From Mesorhizobium ciceri WSM4083 (GTDB lineage Bacteria; Pseudomonadota; Alphaproteobacteria; Rhizobiales; Rhizobiaceae), in NCBI RefSeq assembly GCF_000519305.1, contig NZ_JAFG01000011.1, positions 62,181-126,180 of the forward strand: DNA of 64,000 nucleotides, read 5' to 3'. The notes below the pieces were generated by a model. The model did not search any database, had not been told where the DNA came from, and saw nothing but the letters and a program-made list of their open reading frames with translations. The stretch's first letter is position 1, and every line of letters begins with the position of its first letter. A program made the translations under genes and the position numbers. Shown here piece by piece: positions 19,958 through 27,303 of this stretch.

Positions 19958-21037
19958 TCAGGCGGGCGAGGGACCGGATGAGGCTCGCACCACGAGTTGG
20001 ACCGGCAGCGATTGCCGGCTGAACGAACCGTCATTTTCAAGGATCGCCTTGACGGCAAGACGGCCCATCTCGGCGATCGGCTGGACGATCGTGGTCAGCG
20101 GCGGCTTGGAAACCGCCCCCTCCGGAACACCGTCGAAGCCGACGACCGAAACATCGCCCGGTACCGAGATGTCGTGCTGCCGCAGCCAGTCCAGCGCATG
20201 GAGCGCCATCCTGTCCGACATGGCCAGGATGGCTGTCGGCATCTCGGCACCGGCGAAAATATGGTCGAGGCCGGCCCAAACGCTCTCCTCGTCATTGACG
20301 GTTTCGTAGATCGGCACCCGCGAGACGTCGACGCCGACCCGGGAGAGTTCGGCGAAATAGCCACGCAAGCGGTCGCGCGTAGCCGAGTAGAGGGCCATTT
20401 CCACCTGCTCGCTTGTGGTAGGGCCGAAGCCTGCGTCGGCACAGGGCAGGGTAAGCACGGCAAAGCGGCGATGTCCGAGTTCGGTCAGGTGGCGGGCCGC
20501 CAGGCCAGCCCCGGCGATGTTGTCGACGCCGATCGCTGCAACGGCGTCGTCGTCGTCCGAATCGAGATCGAGCGCGACAAAAGGGAGTTTGCGTTCACGC
20601 GCCAGTTCGACCAGCCTTGAACCGCCATCGACGCAAAAGACGATGAAACCGTCGACCAGCGCACTCTGGATGTTCCAGGCAAGCTGTTCGTTGTTGGCTG
20701 CGGAGACCAGCGAAATCCCCGCACCGGTCGCGTCGCAGGCCTGCGAGATGCTGGCCATCATCACCCGGGCAAAGGGGTCGTCGAAGAAATAGGAGAGGGG
20801 TTCCGCGGTCGCCACACCGATCGCGTTGACCTTGCCGGCGCGCAGCAGCCGGCCCTTGGGATCCGGTCCGCCATATCCCATGGCCTCGGCTGCCGCCTTG
20901 ACCCGCTCGCGAACCTCCTCGCGCACGATCTCCGGACGGGCGAACACGTTGGACGCGGTGCCGTGCGACACGCCGGCCGCCTTGGCGATGTCCGCCAGCC
21001 GGACCGGTCTTGTCTTTGCAGAGATAAGTGGCGCCAT
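19958..21037 (-). CDS. LacI family transcriptional regulator
   Basis: The 359-residue product has the N-terminal LacI helix-turn-helix (VRLADIAKAAGVSHGTASNV) with its hinge helix, then a periplasmic-binding-type effector domain. The effector domain includes FDDPFARVMMASISQ, the segment VDGFIVFCVDGG, and PTAILAMSDRMALHALDWL. The start is the ATG at 21037 with AGGAGA 7 bases before it. One 14-bp palindrome lies 36 bp upstream, so the gene probably controls itself. No sugar transporter or catabolic gene is adjacent, unusual for this family; the divergent neighbours are two microprotein genes. The OpgC-like gene converges with it 12 bp away. Confidence 0.94.
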   Translation of the reverse strand: MAPLISAKTRPVRLADIAKAAGVSHGTASNVFARPEIVREEVRERVKAAAEAMGYGGPDPKGRLLRAGKVNAIGVATAEPLSYFFDDPFARVMMASISQACDATGAGISLVSAANNEQLAWNIQSALVDGFIVFCVDGGSRLVELARERKLPFVALDLDSDDDDAVAAIGVDNIAGAGLAARHLTELGHRRFAVLTLPCADAGFGPTTSEQVEMALYSATRDRLRGYFAELSRVGVDVSRVPIYETVNDEESVWAGLDHIFAGAEMPTAILAMSDRMALHALDWLRQHDISVPGDVSVVGFDGVPEGAVSKPPLTTIVQPIAEMGRLAVKAILENDGSFSRQSLPVQLVVRASSGPSPA

Positions 21038-21073
21038 CTTCGTCTCCTGGATTCCTCCCATCTAACACTTTCG

Positions 21074-21087
21074 TTGGATCGGTTCAA
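21074..21087. promoter_or_regulatory. LacI-type operator O1
   Basis: TTGGATCGGTTCAA is a 14-bp near-palindrome with the central CG typical of LacI-family operators. It sits 36 bp upstream of the regulator's own start codon, suggesting autoregulation. Confidence 0.75.
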
Positions 21088-21095
21088 ATTTTGAC

Positions 21096-21124
21096 TTGAT
21101 CGAAGCCTCGACAAGGCCTATGTT
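21096..21124 (+). promoter_or_regulatory. Candidate sigma-70 type promoter for the first microprotein gene
   Basis: TTGATC, a 17-bp spacer and TATGTT give a reasonable -35/-10 pair. Its -10 touches operator O2, so a bound repressor would cover the start of transcription. Predicted by eye. Confidence 0.5.
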
Positions 21125-21137
21125 TGAATCGATCCAA
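21124..21137. promoter_or_regulatory. LacI-type operator O2
   Basis: TTGAATCGATCCAA reads as the reverse complement of O3 (TTGGATCGATTCAA). It overlaps the end of the candidate -10 box, the expected place for repression. Confidence 0.78.
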
Positions 21138-21157
21138 GGAAATGCCGGCTATCGGAA

Positions 21158-21171
21158 TTGGATCGATTCAA
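21158..21171. promoter_or_regulatory. LacI-type operator O3
   Basis: TTGGATCGATTCAA lies 21 bp before the ATG at 21193 and 84 bp from O1, close to eight helical turns. Confidence 0.78.
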
Positions 21172-21192
21172 CATTAAGCAGGGAGTTGTGTC

Positions 21193-21336
21193 ATGCATCC
21201 CGTCAATTTTCTGTTCGAAGACATTTACCGCAACGACTGGAGCATCTCGTCGAACACCACGACGCAGAAACGCCGTGGCAAAGCCGGCCCATGGGTTCGC
21301 GAGTTGCGGTTCCTTGTGGAGCGCAAACGGAGCTGA
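21193..21336 (+). CDS. Microprotein A of a LacI-controlled pair (47 residues)
   Basis: The product begins MHPVNFLFEDIYRNDW and ends in a strongly basic tail (WVRELRFLVERKRS). It shares 13 of its first 16 residues with the product at 21398, and the start sites share the same operator at the same distance, so it is a real gene pair formed by duplication. GGGAG lies 7 bases before the ATG. There is no signal peptide or membrane helix. I do not recognise the family. A small basic peptide with an acidic-aromatic N-terminal motif suggests binding to a protein or nucleic acid partner, but that is a guess. Confidence 0.72.
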   Translation: MHPVNFLFEDIYRNDWSISSNTTTQKRRGKAGPWVRELRFLVERKRS

Positions 21337-21362
21337 CCGGGTCGGTTTTTCGCGCCTGTCGA

Positions 21363-21376
21363 TTGGATCGATTCAA
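21363..21376. promoter_or_regulatory. LacI-type operator O4
   Basis: TTGGATCGATTCAA is identical to O3 and lies exactly 21 bp before the ATG at 21398, as O3 does before 21193. It shows the second gene has kept its own control site after duplication. Confidence 0.78.
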
Positions 21377-21397
21377 GGACTAAAAGGAGCGCACATC

Positions 21398-21547
21398 ATG
21401 CATCCCGTCAGCTATCTGTTCGAAGACATCTACCGCAACTATTGGGGCATCGCGCCAGCCTCCAAGAGGCCGCAACGGCATTGGTTGGCCAAGCTGCGGC
21501 GACGCAATCGCGAATTGCTCATCAAGCCCGAGCGCCGGCAGGACTAG
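21398..21547 (+). CDS. Microprotein B of a LacI-controlled pair (49 residues)
   Basis: The product begins MHPVSYLFEDIYRNYW and continues to a basic, probably helical stretch (RHWLAKLRRRNRELL). AAAAGGAG lies about 8 bases before the ATG at 21398. The frame is open well upstream of this ATG, but the pair similarity starts exactly here, which fixes the start. The similarity with microprotein A is confined to the first 16 residues; the tails differ in sequence but both are Arg/Lys-rich. It is convergent with the DUF423 gene. Function is unknown. Confidence 0.78.
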   Translation: MHPVSYLFEDIYRNYWGIAPASKRPQRHWLAKLRRRNRELLIKPERRQD

Positions 21548-21581
21548 CAGCCCACGCTTTTACGTTTGGCGCGGGCAGGCG

Positions 21582-21956
21582 TCAGGAACGCATGCGCACC
21601 AGCGCCGAGGCGGCGATCGCCAGCCAGCCAGCGATAAGTAGGGTGCCGCCGATCGGCGCCGACAGCGGGAACAGCCGCGACCCGATGAAATCGCGGGCCA
21701 GCAGATCGCCGCAGAACAGCAGAAGCCCAACCAGCAGGATCAGGCTGCCGATGCGCAGGATCCGGTTCGCGCCAAGCAGTCCGGCGGCAAGGAAGACCGG
21801 CGCATGCATCAGCAGGAACGATGCGGCGGTGCCGACGAAGGCGCCGCCCAGATGCGCCGCCGCGGCCGACAGTGCCACGCCTGCAGCACCACAGAGGCCT
21901 CCGGACAGGACGAGGATACGGCTGCTGGTGCCGGAAAATTGCTCGGCCGTGCTCAT
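21582..21956 (-). CDS. DUF423 family membrane protein
   Basis: The 124-residue product has four hydrophobic helices and the DUF423 (YgdD-like) pattern: LSGGLCGAAGVALSAAAAHL, then ASFLLMHAPVFLAAGLL, LLLFCGDLLARDF and a last helix with PIGGTLLIAGWLAIA. The start at 21956 is supported by GGAG 9 bases before it. It is 41 bp downstream of the MFS gene on the same strand and probably in one operon. Function of the family is unknown. Confidence 0.9.
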   Translation of the reverse strand: MSTAEQFSGTSSRILVLSGGLCGAAGVALSAAAAHLGGAFVGTAASFLLMHAPVFLAAGLLGANRILRIGSLILLVGLLLFCGDLLARDFIGSRLFPLSAPIGGTLLIAGWLAIAASALVRMRS

Positions 21957-21997
21957 GTCTGGGGCTCCGTGATGTCCGAGGGATATGCCTGGCCCGG

Positions 21998-23257
21998 TCA
22001 GGGCTTGCCGGGGTTGGCAAGCATGTCCTGCTCGCGGCGTGACTGTGCCAGCCAATTATACACCGCGCCCCCTGCCATCAAGACGGATGTGCCCAGAAAC
22101 ACCGAGCGCATGCCGAAATGACCGCCGGCAAAGCCGCCCAGCAAGGGGCCGGCGACTTGCCCGACATACTGGGCGGAAATCGACAATCCGAGCACATTGC
22201 CGCCGACCCCATCGGGGACATTGTGGCGGATCACGCTGGTGATGCAGGGCAACAGACCGCCCAGCGCCAGGCCCATCAGGAAGCGCAGGCCGATGAGTTG
22301 CCAGCTTTGTGTGACGAAGGCCTGCGGGATCAGCAGCAGCGCCGAGACGGCAAGCGCGCCGATGATGACGTTCCAGTGGCCGACGCGGTCGGCGAGCTTG
22401 CCGAGGCGCGAGGCCGACAGGATGGCGCCAAGGGCCGCCGCCGACATGACGACGCCTGATATCAGCGTGACGCGGCTCTGGTCCTCGATGAGCTGCTGCA
22501 CATAGACTGTGATGATCGGCTCGATCGACATGGTGGCGAAGCTCAACAGCATGCCGGTCGCCAGCATGGCGACGACAGGCCGTTTGTCGGGAATTTGTGC
22601 CCAGCCGCCTTTCGGCTTCTGCTTCGACGCGGCGTCTGCTGTTTTCGGACGGGGATTCTCTTTGATCAGAAACGTGGTCGCCAGGAACGCCAGGAAGATG
22701 ACGCCGCCGGAGAGGAGAAAGGTGGCGCGGATGCCGATCAGCGGCGGCAGGGCGCCGCCCACCAGTGGGCCGACCAGAGCCCCACCCGTGATGCCGGCCG
22801 ACAGCAGGCCCAGCGCCCAGCCGGAGCGTTCCTTCGGCGTCTGCATGGCAACGAGGATGGTCGATCCCGAGGAGTAGCCGCCGGCAAAACCGATCAGCAG
22901 CCGCAGCAGCACCAACTGCCAGACGGTCTCCACTATGCCGGTCAGCGACATGCATATGGCCATGCCGAAGCTGGCGCGAACCAGCATCACCTTGCGGCCG
23001 TAGCGGTCGCCGAGACGTCCCCAGAGCGGCGCCACCAGCGCCGCCGCGAAGAACGTCGCGCCATAGGCGATCCCCGACCATTGCACGATCGCCGCGTGGC
23101 CCTCGGCACCAAGCTGCTCGATATAGAGCGGCAGGAACGGTAAAAGCAGCGTCATGGCGACAAGCGTCGAAAACGACCCGGCAAAGCACACGAACAGATT
23201 GCGCCGCCAGTGGATGTTGTAGGTGCTGTCGGTGGCCGGGGGCGCGCTCTGCTGCAT
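21998..23257 (-). CDS. MFS transporter (multidrug efflux type)
   Basis: The 419-residue product has 12 hydrophobic segments. It shows the signature LWGRLGDRYGRKVMLVR after helix 2, and an antiporter-type Gly/Pro-rich helix 5 region (SAGITGGALVGPLVGGALPP). This is the DHA1-like drug:H+ antiporter layout, though the true substrate is unknown. It is divergent from the GntR gene at 23426, and a palindromic site lies in the gap, so control by that regulator is likely. Confidence 0.9.
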   Translation of the reverse strand: MQQSAPPATDSTYNIHWRRNLFVCFAGSFSTLVAMTLLLPFLPLYIEQLGAEGHAAIVQWSGIAYGATFFAAALVAPLWGRLGDRYGRKVMLVRASFGMAICMSLTGIVETVWQLVLLRLLIGFAGGYSSGSTILVAMQTPKERSGWALGLLSAGITGGALVGPLVGGALPPLIGIRATFLLSGGVIFLAFLATTFLIKENPRPKTADAASKQKPKGGWAQIPDKRPVVAMLATGMLLSFATMSIEPIITVYVQQLIEDQSRVTLISGVVMSAAALGAILSASRLGKLADRVGHWNVIIGALAVSALLLIPQAFVTQSWQLIGLRFLMGLALGGLLPCITSVIRHNVPDGVGGNVLGLSISAQYVGQVAGPLLGGFAGGHFGMRSVFLGTSVLMAGGAVYNWLAQSRREQDMLANPGKP

Positions 23258-23301
23258 GTCTTATGTCCTGTCCCAGCAACTCTTTTATCGAGGGTTGCTG
23301 C

Positions 23302-23323
23302 GGATACCAGTTTGGGATACCAA
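23302..23323. promoter_or_regulatory. Candidate GntR/FCD operator
   Basis: GGATACCA occurs twice, 13 bp apart, and the second copy forms TTGGGATACCAA, close to the palindromic TTGGnATnCCAA-type sites bound by FCD-subfamily GntR regulators. It lies between the divergent MFS and GntR genes. Confidence 0.5.
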
Positions 23324-23425
23324 GATGGTGCACGTCATGGACGCAAGCTTGGCCGCTGTCAATGCAGCCTGTCGAACGTGATCGGCAAGACAATCGCCAG
23401 CAAACGACCAAAGGTGGAAACGACA

Positions 23426-24091
23426 ATGTCGCAGATGCAGAGCGTCGAAAAACAGCTTCGGCAGATGATCCTTGGCCTAGAGATCGGTCCCGGCGAGAAG
23501 CTGACCGAGCGCTGGATCGAGAGCCGTTTCGGTGCATCGCGAACCCCGGTCAGGGCAGCACTTCTGCGGCTCGAGACCGAGGGGCTGGTCGGTAGGGACG
23601 GGCGCGGCTGGACGGTGTCGCCGATCAATCTGGCTGAACTCGAGCAGATCGCGGTCTATAGGGAAGCAGTCGAGGTTGCGGCACTTCGCCTGACATGCGG
23701 CCTGGCGGACCGGAGCGCCGTCGATGTCATCGAGGCGATGCTCGAGTCCTGCGACAACGACACGCCGCGCGAGGAATGGCATCGCGTCGGCATGGATTTT
23801 CACATCGAACTGGCGCGTCTGTCGGGCAATGAATTCCTGTTCCGGGCGGTGCGCGATGCCATGACGCGCCTGTCGCGGGCGCGCTGGCTGGAGGTTCGCG
23901 ACGAAGCGGCGCTCAGCCGCGCCTGGGCCGAACATCGCGCCATACTGGCGGCGGCACGCCTTGGCGACGCCGATGAAGCCGCGCGCCTGCTCTCAGGCCA
24001 CATCGTCGGCAGCCGCGACCGGCTGGTGACGTCGCTCGCCAACGATCGGCGCGGTCTTCGCGCCAGAGGCTTTGCCGTCGTTGCTGCTTAG
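23426..24091 (+). CDS. GntR family transcriptional regulator (FCD subfamily)
   Basis: The 221-residue product has an N-terminal winged helix (LRQMILGLEIGPGEKLTERW then FGASRTPVRAALLRLETEGL). An all-helical FCD effector domain follows, with the metal-ligand type residues in FHIELARLSGN and the HRAI segment AEHRAILAAARLGD. I chose the ATG at 23426 with AAGGTGG before it; upstream open frame is non-homologous. Its likely target is the divergent MFS transporter. The ligand is probably a small organic acid by family, not shown here. Confidence 0.92.
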   Translation: MSQMQSVEKQLRQMILGLEIGPGEKLTERWIESRFGASRTPVRAALLRLETEGLVGRDGRGWTVSPINLAELEQIAVYREAVEVAALRLTCGLADRSAVDVIEAMLESCDNDTPREEWHRVGMDFHIELARLSGNEFLFRAVRDAMTRLSRARWLEVRDEAALSRAWAEHRAILAAARLGDADEAARLLSGHIVGSRDRLVTSLANDRRGLRARGFAVVAA

Positions 24092-24177
24092 GGGTGGATG
24101 AAGGGACGCAAAGCGGCGTCTGGACGTATGCGCACTTTCGCCTCGCTTCGCAGACGCCGATGGCGTAAGGAGCGGCC

Positions 24178-24438
24178 ATGGAAAACAACCGATTTGAAAC
24201 ACCTGTGACTGTGAAGTCAGTCGCGGCGGGAAGCACTCAGCTCTTGCGCACGGCGCGTGAGGCTTCCGACTACCTCCTCAACAGCTGGCCCGGCAAGCGC
24301 AGCCCCAAGCATCGCGCGGCCCTGCAAGCCTGTCATGACGCACTGGCCGGCGACAAGCCGGCGATGAACGCCAGGCGCGCCTTCATTGCGGCAGCACGCG
24401 AAGTGGACGTGTTCGTCAGCGACAAGGCGCCGGCCTGA
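24178..24438 (+). CDS. DUF982 domain protein
   Basis: The 86-residue product is a full-length DUF982 protein, a family largely limited to rhizobia. It shows FETPVTVKSVAAGSTQLLRT, the central WPGKRSPKHRAALQACHDAL and the closing ARRAFIAAAREVDVFV. It is soluble and has no known biochemical role. It follows the GntR gene by 86 bp and ends at a terminator. Confidence 0.88.
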   Translation: MENNRFETPVTVKSVAAGSTQLLRTAREASDYLLNSWPGKRSPKHRAALQACHDALAGDKPAMNARRAFIAAAREVDVFVSDKAPA

Positions 24439-24466
24439 CACAAGCCGGCTATCTGGATTGAGGCAT

Positions 24467-24488
24467 GGCCCGCATCTGCGGGCCTTTT
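24467..24488. terminator. Rho-independent terminator between convergent genes
   Basis: GGCCCGC and GCGGGCC pair around ATCT, followed by TTTT on the plus strand. It lies between the ends of the DUF982 gene and the small gene at 24493. Confidence 0.8.
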
Positions 24489-24492
24489 GCCG

Positions 24493-24645
24493 TCACTTTG
24501 CCGTTTCGGTTTCGCCTTCGGTTTCGTCCTCGGGCTTCGAACGTTCCCGCGCTGCAACCTTGGCTGCCAGCTTCTCGGCCTTCTTGGCCGCCTTCTGGCG
24601 GTCGCGTTCCTTGCGTTCCTGATCGTAGTTTGGTGGTCGCGCCAT
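24493..24645 (-). CDS. Charged 50-residue microprotein
   Basis: The product starts MARPPNYDQERKERDRQKAA and continues as a Lys/Ala/Glu-rich helix (KKAEKLAAKVAARERSK), ending in an acidic tail (EDETEGETETAK). The whole should form a single long charged helix, perhaps a coiled coil. AAAGGAG lies 7 bases before the ATG, a strong ribosome site, and a terminator follows the stop. The alternating basic and acidic halves and good signals argue for a real gene. Function is unknown. Confidence 0.75.
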   Translation of the reverse strand: MARPPNYDQERKERDRQKAAKKAEKLAAKVAARERSKPEDETEGETETAK

Positions 24646-24821
24646 ATCGGCTCCTTTTCACTGCCTCGCGGCTCTGGTCCTGCCTAGGAGCATTAGCCGT
24701 CAAACACAACAGCTGAAGCGATAGTGCGTCGATGATGGCCAGGCTTGCAAGATGCGCGCCGCAATGAAGGGGCCACGCCCATCATTGCGGCGTCCGATAC
24801 CCATCGCCATCGATTTGCCGA

Positions 24822-25865
24822 TCAGATGCCGCTTCGGTCAATCACCAGATCGGCGGCACCAAAACGGTCCTTTGCGGTCAGCTGCTGGTGCCAGTAGGGA
24901 TAGAGCAAGGGCGGCCGGCTGACCGCGTCGAGGCGCTCGCGCTCCTCGCCGGAAAGCACCAGGCTTGCCGCCGCGATGTTGTCCCGGAACTGCGTTTCCG
25001 TCCTGCCGCCGATCACCAGGGAACTGACGGACGGCCGGCCAAGCAGCCAGGCCAGCGCCACCTGCGCTGCCGACACGCCGCGTTGCGCGCCGATCTCCAC
25101 AAGCACATCGACGATCCGCCACAGCCGGTCCTCGTCGCGGATCGGTGGTTCCGACCAGCCCGCGAGTTGGCGGGCGGTGGGGCTGTCGCGGCGGTATTTG
25201 CCGGACAGCAATCCGCCGGCGAGCGGGCTCCAGACCAGAACGCCCAACCCCTGGTCGATGGAAATCGGCAGCAGTTCGTACTCCGCCTCGCGCGCTTCCA
25301 GCGTGTAATGGATCTGCTGTGTGACGAAGCGCGGCTGATGATGGCTGTCGCTGATGCCGAGCGCCTTCATCACCTGCCAGCCGGAATAGTTGGAGCAGCC
25401 GACATAGCGGATCTTGCCTTGCGCAACCAGCGTGTCGAGCGCGCCGATGGTTTCCTCCAGCGGTGTCACGCCATCCCATTCGTGCAGGAAATAGATGTCG
25501 ATGACGTCGGTCTTGAGCCGCTTCAGGCTCTTTTCGCATTCGCGGATCAGGTGATGGCGCGACAGGCCTTCATCGTTGGGACCTTTGCCGATCCGCATCC
25601 GTGCCTTGGAGGCGATCAGCACGTCGCCCTTGCGCTTGCCGCCGAGCGCTTCGCCGATGATTTCTTCGGATATGCCATTCGAATAGACGTTGGCGGTGTC
25701 GATGACATTGATGCCGGCGTCGATGCAGAGGTCGATCATCCGGCGCGCTTCGTCGAGGTCGGTCTTGCCGACAGCCGAAAACGCGCCGGCGCCGCCGAAA
25801 GTCATGGTGCCCATGGTCAGCGTCGATACTTTCAGGCCGGAACGGCCGAGTGTGCGGTATTCCAT
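24822..25865 (-). CDS. Aldo/keto reductase
   Basis: The 347-residue NADPH-dependent oxidoreductase has a TIM barrel. It shows MEYRTLGRSGLKVSTLTMG, the catalytic Asp and Tyr in INVIDTANVYSNG, a Lys in IASKARMRIGKG, and the His in DIYFLHEWDG. The end carries the coenzyme-binding PSVSSLVIGGRTETQFRDN. The family reduces aldehydes and ketones; the natural substrate is unknown. It is monocistronic. Confidence 0.92.
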   Translation of the reverse strand: MEYRTLGRSGLKVSTLTMGTMTFGGAGAFSAVGKTDLDEARRMIDLCIDAGINVIDTANVYSNGISEEIIGEALGGKRKGDVLIASKARMRIGKGPNDEGLSRHHLIRECEKSLKRLKTDVIDIYFLHEWDGVTPLEETIGALDTLVAQGKIRYVGCSNYSGWQVMKALGISDSHHQPRFVTQQIHYTLEAREAEYELLPISIDQGLGVLVWSPLAGGLLSGKYRRDSPTARQLAGWSEPPIRDEDRLWRIVDVLVEIGAQRGVSAAQVALAWLLGRPSVSSLVIGGRTETQFRDNIAAASLVLSGEERERLDAVSRPPLLYPYWHQQLTAKDRFGAADLVIDRSGI

Positions 25866-26144
25866 GTCGATCCTCGCGATTGCGTTGGGAAAGGGGCTGG
25901 GGAGGGCGCCCGAATGTGGCCGTTATTTGTAGGACAATTTGGGCGACGTGTCTCCATGCCAGCACGACGGATGGATCATGCCTGGCTGAATCGACAGCGG
26001 CGGTAACCATGCTCGCGCTGCAATAAAACCGTCATTGCAGGCCTATATTGAAGTCGGCTCAGGTGTTGCCGTTCCCGGGCCGCAAGCTGGGAGTTTGGGG
26101 CGCCGGACGTGGATCGACAGAGCTTGCAAGTGGAGCAGCCGATA

Positions 26145-27065
26145 ATGACCGAGCTAAAACAGAATTCTCCGGCCAGGGATTGGCTTGAAGCCGAGCTCGC
26201 CGACACGCTTGACGAAGACTATGAGCTCGAAATGTCGGAGCCGGCGCTGTCGATGGAGATCGCCAAGATCTACAAGAACTCGCATCCGCCTTCGATCGAT
26301 CGCATGCAGTATTTTCGCGACCTGATCACACTGCAGTCCGAATTGATCAAGCTGCAGTCCTGGGTCGCCTACCACAAGAAGAAGCTGGTGGTAATCTTCG
26401 AGGGACGCGATTCGGCCGGCAAGGGCGGCGTCATCAAGCGCATCACCCAGCGGCTCAATCCGCGCATCTGCCGCGTCGTGGCACTGCCGGCACCGACCGA
26501 GCGCGAAAAGTCGCAATGGTATTTCCAGCGCTATGTCCCGCATCTGCCGGCCGGCGGCGAGATCGTGCTGTTCGACCGCTCATGGTACAACCGCTCGGGC
26601 GTCGAGCGGGTGATGGGCTTTGCCCAGCCCGATCAGGTCGAAGAATTCTTCCGCGACGTGCCGGAGTTCGAGCGCATGCTGGTTCGCTCGGGCATCACCG
26701 TGGTCAAATACTGGTTCTCGATCACCGACGAGGAACAGCAGATGCGCTTCCTGATGCGCATCCATGACCCAATGAAGCAGTGGAAACTGTCGCCGATGGA
26801 CCTGCAGTCGCGCGTGCGTTGGGAGCAATACACCAAGGCCAAGGAAGAGACCTTCGCCCGCACCAACATCCCGGAAGCGCCCTGGTTCATCGTCGAGGGC
26901 AACGACAAGAAGCGCGCGCGGCTGAACTGCATCGACCATCTGCTCAAGCAGCTGCCTTACGAGGAAGTGCCGCACGAGGAGATCACGCTGCCGGAGCGCG
27001 TCTTCAACCCCGAATACGAGCGCCAGGTGCTGCCGCGCGAGCTCTACGTGCCGGAGAAGTATTGA
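26145..27065 (+). CDS. ppk2: Polyphosphate kinase 2
   Basis: This cytoplasmic enzyme transfers phosphate between polyphosphate and nucleotides. The 306-residue product has a Walker A motif (FEGRDSAGKGGVIKRI), a lid with the Arg-rich APTEREKSQWYFQRY and a Walker B region (LFDRSWYNRSGVERVMGF), all typical of PPK2. The length and single domain fit class I, which mainly makes NTP from NDP. The ATG at 26145 is chosen over a GTG at 26109 because it has GGAG upstream. Confidence 0.93.
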   Translation: MTELKQNSPARDWLEAELADTLDEDYELEMSEPALSMEIAKIYKNSHPPSIDRMQYFRDLITLQSELIKLQSWVAYHKKKLVVIFEGRDSAGKGGVIKRITQRLNPRICRVVALPAPTEREKSQWYFQRYVPHLPAGGEIVLFDRSWYNRSGVERVMGFAQPDQVEEFFRDVPEFERMLVRSGITVVKYWFSITDEEQQMRFLMRIHDPMKQWKLSPMDLQSRVRWEQYTKAKEETFARTNIPEAPWFIVEGNDKKRARLNCIDHLLKQLPYEEVPHEEITLPERVFNPEYERQVLPRELYVPEKY

Positions 27066-27074
27066 TGGATCGCT

Positions 27075-27295
27075 CCCTTCTCCCCGTCTCTATATGGGAG
27101 AAGGTGCCGGCAGGCGGATGAGGGGCGGCACCTTCTTCGACAGTTGAGTCTAAAAAAATTCTCCATGCTGGCAGGAGACTATTCTGCCGTTATATTGCCC
27201 TCGATGGCATTTTCGGCGCCATACTATTCGGCTGGTTGGCGCCGCCCCTCATTGCCCTGCCGGGCATTTCTCCCCGTATAGTGTCGGGGAGAAAG
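27075..27295. repeat. RIME-like inverted intergenic repeat (copy 2)
   Basis: Two inverted arms of about 57 bp bracket a unique centre of about 110 bp. The left arm reads CCTTCTCCCCGTCTC and, further in, CGGATGAGGGGCGGC; the right arm is its inverted counterpart (GCCGCCCCTCATTGC then TCTCCCCGTATAG). The arms are imperfect. It lies between the convergent ppk2 and DHFR-like genes and shares its core with the copies at 11835 and 1496. Confidence 0.75.
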
Positions 27296-27303
27296 AGCTG
27301 TAA

